The position numbers were made by a program, and so were the translations under genes. The notes under the pieces are model-generated. The model was not told the DNA's origin and ran no database searches. It was given only the letters and a program-made list of their open reading frames with translations. This document shows positions 45,830 to 55,105 of a stretch of 64,000 nucleotides of DNA, one piece after another; position 1 is the first letter of the stretch; each line of letters opens with the position of its first letter. This stretch comes from Pedobacter ginsengisoli (GTDB lineage Bacteria; Bacteroidota; Bacteroidia; Sphingobacteriales; Sphingobacteriaceae). The stretch lies in assembly GCF_030244015.1 (NCBI RefSeq), contig NZ_JASSYX010000002.1, positions 558,001 to 622,000 of the forward strand, written 5' to 3'.

Positions 45830-47323
45830 ATGCTCAGCAAGCACATCATACACTCGCAAAAAATGGTCATCAGTGTGGATAACCAGCAGGATGCGCAAAA
45901 ACTGCAGCTCGAGCTCAGGGATTTTTGCCGGGATGTGCTGCCTCATCTTTTTAATGAAGTATTTGATGCAGTGGCGCCTGTCAGGACGCTGCGGATCGAA
46001 CAGATCAAACTTGATCTTGGCAGTATCCGTACAGATCATTTTATTGCAGACATCAAAGAAAAGATCATCGCCCAGCTTTATGAGCAGTTGAGGGAACATC
46101 AGCTGAACATCAGCAAGAGCAAACCATATCAACTGACACAGGACGAACCGGTATCTGATGCCTACTACGGCCCTTTCTCTGCCGACAGGCAGCCGGGACA
46201 TTTTGATGAGACAAATGACATTAGCAGATATGAAGCATTAGTGCATTATTGCCTGCACGGATTAAGACCATGGTGGATCTCAGGTTCGGCCGGATTTTTT
46301 CCTTCAAAAATGCTTAAGGATCTATATGTATCGAACTGTGGTGTTTTTATCAGACTGATAAACAAGTTTGCTCCCGCATCAAAAGCGCAGCAGCGTTTAA
46401 TGGCATTGATCAGTAAACAACAGTTTTTTTTTCAATACAACCTGTTTCGGGGTAACGATAGTGAACTGGTCATGCGCTTTGCCGGTAAACTTGATTTTCA
46501 GAATTATCAAAAGGTGCTGCAATACTGGCTGTCCGCCATTGAAGAACATCAGGAAGAAAACGAGCCGGTTAGTTTTGCCTCATGGATCTTGAAATGTGTC
46601 CACGCGGTTCCGGAATCCGGAAAGAAATCCCTGCAGATCATAGCAGACCTGATCACCAAGATGGAAGATGATCAAAGCGAAAGAGCTTTGGTAAGCTCCC
46701 TCAGCCAATTGGCTGATCAGCTGAAAACGGTGTTCAAAGTCAAAAGGCCTGCCGGGGCTCCCAAAAAAGAAGAAAATACGAAGCCGGTTCAACCGTTGAA
46801 AAGACCGGTTCCGGTTGCCGGGCAGTCCCTTGCCATTGAAAATGCAGGCCTGGTACTGGTCTGGCCGTTTTTAAAAGCCGCTTTTTTAAAGCTGGACTGG
46901 CTTTTGGAAAATAAACTCAAAGACAGGACGATTGCGGAAAAGGCGATATGCTGGCTTCATTTTTTAATTTATGAGGAAATGCCGGATGACGAAAGTCCCT
47001 TGTTGCTGAATAAACTCATTTGTGGTATTGAAGCTGACGAAGCATTGGCCCTGAACCAAATCAGGTTTAGCAAAAAGGAACTCGCTGAAGCAGAGGAAGT
47101 CAAGCGGGCAGTGATCCAAAACTGGCCCGCCTTAAAGACAACAGTGACCTCTGCTTTGAAAGAGAATTTTTTTAAACGGAATGGCCTTTTAAAATCGAAA
47201 GACGACAACTGGTATTTAAATATTGAAAGAAAAGGAATAGATGTTTTGATTGACCGGTTACCCTGGCCAATAGCCCATATAAAATTGCCATGGAACAACT
47301 ATATGATACACGTAAACTGGTAA
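45830..47323 (+). CDS. Tape-measure protein of the injection system (CIS_TMP, Afp14-like)
   Basis: 497 residues. The N-terminus HIIHSQKMVISVDNQQDAQKLQLELRDF and RIEQIKLDLGSI fit the CIS tape-measure family (PF19268). It sets tube length by occupying the lumen. The rest is helical and divergent. It ends 34 bases inside the following ATPase gene. Confidence 0.82.
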   Translation: MLSKHIIHSQKMVISVDNQQDAQKLQLELRDFCRDVLPHLFNEVFDAVAPVRTLRIEQIKLDLGSIRTDHFIADIKEKIIAQLYEQLREHQLNISKSKPYQLTQDEPVSDAYYGPFSADRQPGHFDETNDISRYEALVHYCLHGLRPWWISGSAGFFPSKMLKDLYVSNCGVFIRLINKFAPASKAQQRLMALISKQQFFFQYNLFRGNDSELVMRFAGKLDFQNYQKVLQYWLSAIEEHQEENEPVSFASWILKCVHAVPESGKKSLQIIADLITKMEDDQSERALVSSLSQLADQLKTVFKVKRPAGAPKKEENTKPVQPLKRPVPVAGQSLAIENAGLVLVWPFLKAAFLKLDWLLENKLKDRTIAEKAICWLHFLIYEEMPDDESPLLLNKLICGIEADEALALNQIRFSKKELAEAEEVKRAVIQNWPALKTTVTSALKENFFKRNGLLKSKDDNWYLNIERKGIDVLIDRLPWPIAHIKLPWNNYMIHVNW

Positions 47324-48669
47324 GCAGGAACCTGCGTGCCAATGCTGATGTACTTGCCGCGGAGCTGGACTGGTTTGAAAGTGTGCTTCAGCTGAGGAGT
47401 GCAATAAATGCGGGAAGTGTCGCCGAAGGCGCCTCCATATTTGACCTGCAGCCCCCAACGCTCGAACCAAACAAATCGGCCTATGGTGATTTTGTGATCA
47501 GGCACGATCTGCAGTTTTGCGACCGGTTCCTGCTTTTCCTGGCAATGGCTCCGCAGATCAAGCCGCAGTGTCTGGATATCTTCCTGGTTCAGAACTCGAG
47601 GACCGGACAGATATTTACCGAATTTGGGGGAAGAAAGGGCAGTGTTTTCAGTGGTTTTCTACCTACCGCTGAAACCTTTCTTTTTTTACTTGCTGCCGAT
47701 GACCTCGCTTTGAGGTTCGACCTCCTGAAGCTTTTTGACGCTACACGTCCTTTGTTTGCGCTGAATGTTCTGGAATATGAGCCACTCCCTCCCGGAGAAC
47801 CCTTGTCAAGTATTCCATTAAACGTCAGCAAAACCTGGTTTGAGGAATTTACCACAGGAGAAAGAAGCAGGCCCAGGTTTTCGGCCGAGTTTCCGGCCCA
47901 GCTCATTGAAACCGATATAGACTATGATGACCTGATCGTTTCCGGCCATACCAGCGGGCAACTCGATCTGATCAATTCCTGGCTGATACACGCTGACTTC
48001 ATGATGCACGAACTGGCCTTGAAAAACAGGCTGAAACCTGGCTTCAGAACCTTGTTTTACGGTCAGCCGGGTACCGGTAAATCTCTGGCAGCAGCCGTGC
48101 TGGGCAAGAAACATAACCTGCCTGTGTACAGGATCGATCTCAGCAAGATCGTCAGCAAATACATCGGTGAGACCGGGAAGAACCTTGCCAAAGTTTTTGA
48201 TGTTGCAGAAAACCAGGGATGGATCTTATTTTTTGATGAGGCAGATGCACTGTTTGGCAAGCGTACCAATGTAAGCGATGCCAGGGACCGTTATGCCAAT
48301 CAGGAAACTAGTTATTTACTGCAAAGGATTGAAGACTATAGCGGATTGGTCATTCTAGCCACCAATTTTAAACAGAATATAGATCAGGCTTTTTTAAGGC
48401 GTTTTCAGTCGGTGGTCGAATTTCCAATTCCGCAACCTGACCAGCGGGCCTTAATCTGGCAGCAGGGATTCTCAGCTAAAACTCCATTGGAATATAAAGC
48501 CAGCATACCCGAAATTTCAAAGAAATATGAGCTGTCGGGCGGCGTGATCATAAACGTGATACAGTATGCTACCATGCAAATGCTGAAGGACAACAACCCC
48601 GAAATCAGGTACAAAGATATTATAGAGGGCATCAAACGTGAATTGAAAAAATCAGGCAGGACATTGTAA
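47290..48669 (+). CDS. AAA+ ATPase of the injection system (Afp15-like)
   Basis: 459 residues. Walker A GQPGTGKS at residues 258-265; Walker B ILFFDEAD at 312-319; an arginine-finger-like RRFQSVVEFP later. The N-terminal ~240 residues are an eCIS-specific winged domain. Afp15-type ATPases are needed for assembly or recycling of particles. It overlaps the tape-measure gene by 34 bases and precedes the DUF4157 gene by three. Confidence 0.93.
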   Translation: MEQLYDTRKLVSRNLRANADVLAAELDWFESVLQLRSAINAGSVAEGASIFDLQPPTLEPNKSAYGDFVIRHDLQFCDRFLLFLAMAPQIKPQCLDIFLVQNSRTGQIFTEFGGRKGSVFSGFLPTAETFLFLLAADDLALRFDLLKLFDATRPLFALNVLEYEPLPPGEPLSSIPLNVSKTWFEEFTTGERSRPRFSAEFPAQLIETDIDYDDLIVSGHTSGQLDLINSWLIHADFMMHELALKNRLKPGFRTLFYGQPGTGKSLAAAVLGKKHNLPVYRIDLSKIVSKYIGETGKNLAKVFDVAENQGWILFFDEADALFGKRTNVSDARDRYANQETSYLLQRIEDYSGLVILATNFKQNIDQAFLRRFQSVVEFPIPQPDQRALIWQQGFSAKTPLEYKASIPEISKKYELSGGVIINVIQYATMQMLKDNNPEIRYKDIIEGIKRELKKSGRTL

Positions 48670-48672
48670 CCC

Positions 48673-51600
48673 ATGAGCGCAGCTTTAGCACATAGCGATC
48701 CCCATTTCAAATCTGTTACCCACAACAGACCGGGGAAGACCTGTATCCAGGCAAAGCTGCAAATCGGAGGAGTTAATGACCCGCAGGAACAACAAGCTGA
48801 TCAGATCGCAGAAAAAGTAATGCGGATGCCTTCGGGGGCCAGCGCAGCAATGACGGGATTGGGCAAAGGGGAAGAGATGAAAGTGCAGCGCAAATGCAGC
48901 AGCTGCGAGCATGAAGAAGAAACGATAAAGCGCAAGGAGAAGGAAATGATCTCTCTGAAAGCTGATGAGAAACTGGTCAGAAAAGAAGAAGAGAAGTTAA
49001 CACGGAAGGAAGACGAAAAGCTGCTGAGAAAAGAAGACAAAAAACTGCTCAGGAAAGAAGATGAAAAGATCGCCAGAAAATCTGAGGAGTTACAAAATAT
49101 AGACCAGCCTGAAATGCTGCTGGCCAAAGGCGGAGCAGCATTTTCAGGAGGAGGAGCCGCACCATCCAGTGTACAATCAGGGATCTCATCTACCAAAGGC
49201 GGGGGCAGCAGCCTGCCAGGCAGCGTAAGCAGCGAGATGGGCAGTAAAATGAATGCCGATTTTAGCGGAGTACGGGTGCATGACAATGCCCATGCCGCAA
49301 AAATGAACACCCAGATCAGCGCAAGGGCATTTACTGTTGGCAATAACATTTATTTCAACCAGGGCGAATACAATCCATCATCACAAAGCGGAAAATTCCT
49401 GCTGGCGCACGAGCTGACCCATACGATACAACAGGGTGGAGCAGTTCAGCGCAAAACTGAAGATCAGGAAAAGATCAGCAGGTGTGCCGATTGCGGACCA
49501 AAAGAAGAGAAAGTGCAAAGAGGACTGGGCGACTGGCTCGCAGAGCGCGCATGGGACATTGCAGAAGAAATAGCTCCGGCAGAGTTTGTGCAAATGCTCA
49601 GGGAGGTCAGCAATAAAGGTATTTTAGGCTTCCTGCGTGACAAGCTGATGGAAGGCCTGAACCACCTTTTCGACCGCTTCCCATCCGTAGGCAACTTTGT
49701 GACCAACCTGGTAGCGGTATTCACGATGCTGTATGACCGGGTATCCGTCATCATGCAGGCCTTAATCGCCGGAGACTGCGCCCCACTGCTTGCCGCGGTA
49801 GAAGAACTGAAAAATATAGTCACCACCATAGCCACTGATGCCTGGAACGACCTGACCGAATTTGTCCGGCCGATAGGCGACTTCTTTACGGGCTTGTGGG
49901 CTTCATTTGGAGCTCCCGTAGTGGACTGGCTTGGCCAGACGGCTTCAGATATCTGGGAATGGCTTCAAGGTGTAGGACAGCGCATATGGGACTGGACAGC
50001 CCCGGTGAGGGAATACGGTGCCATGGCCTGGGACTGGGTGAAATCTACTATAGGCATTGGCAGTGACAGTTCCGGTGCTGAAAATTCCAACGGAATCATC
50101 CAGTGGATCCAGGGCAAGGCGGAAGAAGCCTGGACCAGCATCAAAGAAATTATGCGCCCGGTCATCGAACCGGTACAACAAATTGCGGCTAAAGTAGCGG
50201 AGATTTTGCCGCTTGACGCCATTACCAACCTGCGGGACATCGTTTCCAATTTCGCCCAGGGTGTCAACGGAATGGCTGCGGCGATGGGCGAAGACGGGGC
50301 AGGAGTTGCCGCGCAAGCACAACAGGCCTCACTCCGTGATGTCATCCTGCCTGCCGTACAGAACGCCATACTGGACGTGCGAACCGGCATCAGCAATACG
50401 GGACTCTGGATTGCAGATAAAGTAGGCGGTTTTGTCGGCATGGTGACCGGCTTCTACAACTCGGTTGCATCCAGCTCCATTTTCAGTGCTGCTGCGCCTG
50501 CCATCGCCTGGATCAATGACATCGCCGTTAGCCTGGGCAATTGGGTACAAACAGGAGTGATCAGCCTCTTTAACATGGCGAGTGATGGATTGGGCTATCT
50601 GGCCACATTCATTGAACCGGTTCTGAATGCATTACAAAGTATAGTAAGTACCATTTCCGACCTTATGGGCAGGGCGGCTGACTTCATCCTTGGGCCATTT
50701 ATGCTCATTCCTGAATGTATCCGAACGCCGATAAAGAACTTCCTGATCGAACAGATCCTGAGCAGGATACCGTTGTTCAACCAGATCATGGCCATAGGCG
50801 ATCTCTGGTCGAGAGCACAGCAGGTGGTGATGACCATCTTGTACCAGGTATTTGTAGACGGTAATCTGCCTGGGGCAGTCTGGACCTTCTTCAGGGAACT
50901 GCTGAGCCTGGTCGGCATCCCACCGGAACTGATTGTTTCCATTCTGGCCAATGCATCATCGGCGATAGTTGATATCCTGGCAAATCCGATCGGTTTCTTC
51001 ATCAACCTGCTGAGCGGTTTGAAACAAGGATTTACCCAGTTCTTTGGCAATATTGGAACCCATTTGATCAATGGAGTGGTCTCCTGGCTAACGGGTGCAA
51101 TGCAGACCATGGGTATTCAGCCGCCTGCTGATTTCTCATTCGGATCCATATTCGGCTTTATTCTCCAAGTACTGGGTATTACCATTGACAACATTTTCCG
51201 GCTGCTGGCCACAAGGATCGGCGAAGAAAGGGCACAACGCCTGCGCGGCATGCTGGACATGGCCACCGGTGCCTGGAGCTTCGTCGCCGATGTGGTCGAA
51301 CGCGGCCCGGTAGCCATATGGGAGCATATCGAACAGCAGCTGAGTAACCTATGGGACACCGTACTGACCAATATCATTACCTATATCAATGAAAGGATCA
51401 TTGCACAGGCCACCGTCTGGCTATTGGGAATGCTGGATATCAGCGGAATCATGCCAGTCGTGAACAGCATCATCGCCATATACAATGCCGTGCAGAGCTT
51501 TGTTGAATATTTTGTACCGATACTCAGGATCATTAACCAATACGTCAGCATGCTGGCCGATGTCGCGCGCGGCAACATTGCAGGAGCCGCTGATTATGTG

Positions 51601-52776
51601 GAGGAATTGCTGGGCGATTCGATGCCGATTATGATCGGCTTCCTGGCCAACCAGTTCGGTTTTGGGGACATAGCCAACCGGATGCAGGAAATACTGGAAT
51701 CTGTTAAGCTGCGGATTGATGCAGGCATTTTATGGGTGATAGATCAGGCCATCGCCATTGGCGGGGCTATCATGGATGCGGGTAGGGCTGCTGTCGACGC
51801 GATACGTGGCTGGTGGAACCGCAGAAGATCATTTACTGCCGCAGACGGAGAACACCATGAAATGTATTACCAGGGAGAAGGCCAGGCTGCCCAGCTCTAT
51901 GTGGCCAGCGCCAATCCGCGTCCTGCAAGACAACTGATCACTGAACTGGAGACTGAATATGCAGGCGCTACCGCTGAACCCGAATTGACGAAGAAAAACA
52001 GGGTGCAGACTGCAAAAACATTATACGACGGAGACATCGTCAGGCTGCTCACCAATGTAAAAGCGTTGTCTGCAGACCCTACGCAGGCAGAACTCGTTGA
52101 ACAGCATCCAGACTATGCCGCACTGCTGACCAAGGAAACAGAACTGATGGATATTTTAAGAACTGTTATGGGCAATGGCAGGCTGGCAGACATGCGGAGA
52201 AGGTACTTGTATGAAGGTACAGTCGGAACCTACACTGGTGTTCCAACCCCTACTTATGACAGCATAACTCCGGACCATCAGCCACAATGCGCCACACTGA
52301 AAGCAGCCGAGAGAATGGTCTTCGGCCCGCTCGCTGCCCCTGTATTCTTACCTGGCAACCCGATTTTCGGACTGACCAATGGTAGTCATTGCAGTGGGGC
52401 CTATGTCGTAAACCTCCACAGCTACCGGCATAATTTTGGAGTGAGCAGGACTTATGGCACTACCCCGCACACCGCCAATTTCGTAACCAGGACACAGCCA
52501 TTGCTGAACGCAGCTCCAACAAGAGGCGCGGCGCAGCAGATCGTCGTCACCCAGCTCCGCTCAGAATTAAACGCCGACGCGGAAGCCATTAGGACCAACG
52601 TGATTAATAAGCCACTTACAGATCACGTTTGGAGAGACATTAATACCGAAGGTATGGAAGGGCTCACATTAAGTATGGCTGACAAAGACACCATGTACAC
52701 CTTTGTCAAAGGTAACATCGCCCAGGGCGAACGTCAGATGGCCAACCAGCCTCTGAATTCCATCAGAACAGACTAG
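48673..52776 (+). CDS. DUF4157 (eCIS core) putative effector, large
   Basis: 1367 residues. Near the N-terminus is the motif DPQEQQADQIAEKVMRMP, typical of DUF4157 proteins. Residues about 94-136 are a tandem of RKEDEKLL units. The DUF4157 domain (about 183-257) contains the metalloprotease-like HELTH at 246-250. About 780 residues of amphipathic helices rich in Trp, Ile and Gly follow. The last ~175 residues are distinct: DH at 1201-1202, then GSHCSGAYVVNLHSYRHNFG with H1239, H1249 and H1253. This reads like a C-terminal toxin module, perhaps a nuclease or hydrolase, but I cannot name it. Association with the eCIS and a following immunity-like gene favours a cargo role. Confidence 0.75.
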   Translation: MSAALAHSDPHFKSVTHNRPGKTCIQAKLQIGGVNDPQEQQADQIAEKVMRMPSGASAAMTGLGKGEEMKVQRKCSSCEHEEETIKRKEKEMISLKADEKLVRKEEEKLTRKEDEKLLRKEDKKLLRKEDEKIARKSEELQNIDQPEMLLAKGGAAFSGGGAAPSSVQSGISSTKGGGSSLPGSVSSEMGSKMNADFSGVRVHDNAHAAKMNTQISARAFTVGNNIYFNQGEYNPSSQSGKFLLAHELTHTIQQGGAVQRKTEDQEKISRCADCGPKEEKVQRGLGDWLAERAWDIAEEIAPAEFVQMLREVSNKGILGFLRDKLMEGLNHLFDRFPSVGNFVTNLVAVFTMLYDRVSVIMQALIAGDCAPLLAAVEELKNIVTTIATDAWNDLTEFVRPIGDFFTGLWASFGAPVVDWLGQTASDIWEWLQGVGQRIWDWTAPVREYGAMAWDWVKSTIGIGSDSSGAENSNGIIQWIQGKAEEAWTSIKEIMRPVIEPVQQIAAKVAEILPLDAITNLRDIVSNFAQGVNGMAAAMGEDGAGVAAQAQQASLRDVILPAVQNAILDVRTGISNTGLWIADKVGGFVGMVTGFYNSVASSSIFSAAAPAIAWINDIAVSLGNWVQTGVISLFNMASDGLGYLATFIEPVLNALQSIVSTISDLMGRAADFILGPFMLIPECIRTPIKNFLIEQILSRIPLFNQIMAIGDLWSRAQQVVMTILYQVFVDGNLPGAVWTFFRELLSLVGIPPELIVSILANASSAIVDILANPIGFFINLLSGLKQGFTQFFGNIGTHLINGVVSWLTGAMQTMGIQPPADFSFGSIFGFILQVLGITIDNIFRLLATRIGEERAQRLRGMLDMATGAWSFVADVVERGPVAIWEHIEQQLSNLWDTVLTNIITYINERIIAQATVWLLGMLDISGIMPVVNSIIAIYNAVQSFVEYFVPILRIINQYVSMLADVARGNIAGAADYVEELLGDSMPIMIGFLANQFGFGDIANRMQEILESVKLRIDAGILWVIDQAIAIGGAIMDAGRAAVDAIRGWWNRRRSFTAADGEHHEMYYQGEGQAAQLYVASANPRPARQLITELETEYAGATAEPELTKKNRVQTAKTLYDGDIVRLLTNVKALSADPTQAELVEQHPDYAALLTKETELMDILRTVMGNGRLADMRRRYLYEGTVGTYTGVPTPTYDSITPDHQPQCATLKAAERMVFGPLAAPVFLPGNPIFGLTNGSHCSGAYVVNLHSYRHNFGVSRTYGTTPHTANFVTRTQPLLNAAPTRGAAQQIVVTQLRSELNADAEAIRTNVINKPLTDHVWRDINTEGMEGLTLSMADKDTMYTFVKGNIAQGERQMANQPLNSIRTD

Positions 52777-52800
52777 ACAAAATTCCAAAACTCTGCAGCC

Positions 52801-53361
52801 ATGAAAAATCTCATACCTCTATTCAGCGATACCCGGGCGATTCAATTACTGGATGACATACTAAAGCACAATAAGGAAATATTTGGGTTCTTTAATGACG
52901 ACGAAGATGCAAAGTTCTTTAAAGAAAGAATGACCAGGAAAGATAATTTTAAATATCTGCTGCACGCCCAATCCGGAACCATGATCTTGCTTTACAACAG
53001 GACTAAAGAGGTCAAATGGGACAATGCCCATGTCGTATGGAATGACTCCTCGGGTGAACCCACGGGTATTGTGGCAAAGAACCTGGATGACTTTTTATCG
53101 TTGCTGCACTTTGGAGACGGCTTTCTTTCAGAATTTTTAATGGCCGCATATATGAACAAGCTGATGCTGGATACCTATAAAAATCCTTTAACAACTGTGA
53201 CCGATGTCAAAATAAATTCCATCATAACTAATACCCTTGCCAGCGACAAAAACTTTGGCTGGTTAACGGAGAAATTAACAGAGAGCGGATATCCCAAAGT
53301 AGAGAACCCGGTTGAAATGGCCTGGAAAGCATTTAACATTGAATATCCTGTAGTTATTTAA
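52801..53361 (+). CDS. Small immunity-like protein after the DUF4157 gene
   Basis: 186 residues, acidic, cytosolic, with no signal. No family that I can name with certainty. The segment GIVAKNLDDFLSLLHFGDGF resembles SMI1/KNR4 (SUKH) immunity proteins, in which a short helix precedes a conserved hydrophobic loop. It starts 24 bases after the DUF4157 gene in the same direction. Its stop overlaps the convergent amidase stop by four bases. An immunity or chaperone role for the upstream putative effector is an inference. Confidence 0.5.
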   Translation: MKNLIPLFSDTRAIQLLDDILKHNKEIFGFFNDDEDAKFFKERMTRKDNFKYLLHAQSGTMILLYNRTKEVKWDNAHVVWNDSSGEPTGIVAKNLDDFLSLLHFGDGFLSEFLMAAYMNKLMLDTYKNPLTTVTDVKINSIITNTLASDKNFGWLTEKLTESGYPKVENPVEMAWKAFNIEYPVVI

Positions 53362-54338
53362 ATCAGGAATTGCTTTTTCACCCATTTGTTATCTGCACTG
53401 ATCTTGCACCAGCCCTGCTGCTCGTCAATGATGAACACCTCCTGACCTTTCATGAAAGAACCTACTTTTGGAAAGCTTGTTCCGGGGCCGCTCCTGACGT
53501 TGAGCGTCGTTGCGTTCACAGTCGCCCGTGTCACATCCAGTGTATACGATCCGTTGACCCAATGCTGCTGAGAACCCGAGATCCGGTACCAGCCGTTCTT
53601 TACCTCAAAAACCCGCAATACGGAGCCCAGCACAGCAGGTAAAACCCCGCTCACCTTAGCGCTTTGGGCACTGGCACCGGTGCGGATGTTCAGACTATCT
53701 GTATTGGCAGAAACATATTTCATAATATTTGCAGGCCCAGGAGTGGGCGTGCCACTTAAAACCACATTGACCAGTGGCAGAAAGTTCTGTTCACAGGCGC
53801 TCACCGAATTGCCACCAAAGAAGGCGGTTCCCGGACAGGTCTTGTTGTTTTTTGTGCCATTGTTGCGCTCACCAGTAGTCAGGTTGAACCAATGGTGGTA
53901 TACGACCTTATTGCTGTTCACCGTTATCCCAAACTTTTTGCAGAGTGCGGCAGTCATTCTGATGATGGTGTCTTTATGTGCTGCAGTCATAACATCTTTA
54001 CCCGTATCAAAATTGCCCAGATTTTCGATACAGACCGAGTTGGAATTGAACCCAAAAATGCAGGCCGGTGTCTGCTCCAGGTTCCTGCCCGTCAGGATGC
54101 TCCCGTCTGGAAAAGTGGTAAAATGCTGTCCGATATCCATCCAGCCGTTATTGCTCACGTGATAAGTTTTCATGCCCTGCTGGACTTGAAAATGATTGGT
54201 TGGTGTGCAGGAGGCGTAGCTCGGGTTCCAGGTATGGTGTTCCTGAACATAAAGAATGGTTCTTGCTACTCTCAGATTTGAAATCCAGGATTCAAATTCA
54301 GAGATATTCATTTTGGTGAAACCAAATTTGGTAGTCAT
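53358..54338 (-). CDS. N-acetylmuramoyl-L-alanine amidase with SH3 domains
   Basis: 326 residues from the ATG at 54338 (MTTKFGFTKMN). A TTG at 54392 would add 18 hydrophobic residues, so a cryptic export signal cannot be excluded. The Amidase_2 domain carries the three zinc ligands expected: the first His in EHHTWNPSY, the second in VVYHHWF, and the Cys in KTCPGTAF, as in T7-type amidases. Two C-terminal bacterial SH3 domains follow (SLNIRTGASAQSAKVS; TLNVRSGPGTSFPKVG) and can bind peptidoglycan. It could lyse the producer to release particles, or act on targets. Leftward and convergent with the immunity-like gene. Confidence 0.85.
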   Translation of the reverse strand: MTTKFGFTKMNISEFESWISNLRVARTILYVQEHHTWNPSYASCTPTNHFQVQQGMKTYHVSNNGWMDIGQHFTTFPDGSILTGRNLEQTPACIFGFNSNSVCIENLGNFDTGKDVMTAAHKDTIIRMTAALCKKFGITVNSNKVVYHHWFNLTTGERNNGTKNNKTCPGTAFFGGNSVSACEQNFLPLVNVVLSGTPTPGPANIMKYVSANTDSLNIRTGASAQSAKVSGVLPAVLGSVLRVFEVKNGWYRISGSQQHWVNGSYTLDVTRATVNATTLNVRSGPGTSFPKVGSFMKGQEVFIIDEQQGWCKISADNKWVKKQFLI

Positions 54339-54416
54339 GATCGTTGATTTAGATGCTTTATTAAAAATAATAAAAAAACAAATAAAAAACAACCTAACTT
54401 TTTTTAAATCAAATAG

Positions 54417-54965
54417 TTAATTCTTTTTCCAGACCCGGCTTTCATGCCTCGAAAAGTAAGAAAAAGAACTGTACAGTAAAAAACTGATCACCCATATACC
54501 GGCCTTAAAGAAAAATCCGCTTTCGCTGTAAAATAAGGTGAGCTGATAGGCACCAACAGCGATCAGCACCATGACCGGCATACTGTAAAACCAGATCACG
54601 CGCGGCAGTACACCCCGGTTGCCATGAAACTCCAGCATATTGTGCCTGATCTGCGGAATCCAGGGATGCTGTTTTTCCAGGAGGAGGCCTTCTTTAAAAT
54701 TGGCATCCAGCAATTTCTGGTAGACGCTCAGGTCCATGTTCCAGAGCATGATCATGCCTATAGCACCCGCATAGCAGATCAGCGCGATGAACAATAAAGG
54801 ATGAAACGGCAGTGCAGCTTTCTGTGTCAGCGCGAAACCTATGCCCGCGAATGTCGCCAGCAACCAGCCGGAGCCAATTTTGCGGTATTCATTCTGCATG
54901 TTGTTGAAATGTTTTTCACTGTCAGTGATCTGCTTGTTCAGATCCAGGATTTGTTGTACCTCCAT
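54417..54965 (-). CDS. Four-helix membrane protein of unknown function
   Basis: 182 residues with about four membrane helices in two hairpins (GWLLATFAGIGFALTQ; LLFIALICYAGAIGMIM; WFYSMPVMVLIAVGAYQL; AGIWVISFLLYSSFSYF), after a charged N-terminal coiled segment. Family unknown. It lies 78 bases upstream of the amidase and in the same direction. A holin-like partner is conceivable, but the length and charged N-terminus are not typical. Confidence 0.55.
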   Translation of the reverse strand: MEVQQILDLNKQITDSEKHFNNMQNEYRKIGSGWLLATFAGIGFALTQKAALPFHPLLFIALICYAGAIGMIMLWNMDLSVYQKLLDANFKEGLLLEKQHPWIPQIRHNMLEFHGNRGVLPRVIWFYSMPVMVLIAVGAYQLTLFYSESGFFFKAGIWVISFLLYSSFSYFSRHESRVWKKN

Positions 54966-55105
54966 AGGGTTGAGATTAATTAAAATAGGTACATAAATAT
55001 AACGATCTCCGACCGCAATAAATGAAAAAACAACGAAAAAATAACGATAAGTAAGGGAAACTTTGCTTAAGTTTTCGGAGTTTTATATTTTATAATCAAA
55101 AACCT

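Noticed and set aside
26268..52776. Prophage or T6SS reading of the contractile cluster
   Set aside because: No capsid, portal, terminase, lysogeny or tssJLM genes; presence of DUF4255, CIS_TMP, Afp15-like ATPase and DUF4157 fits eCIS.
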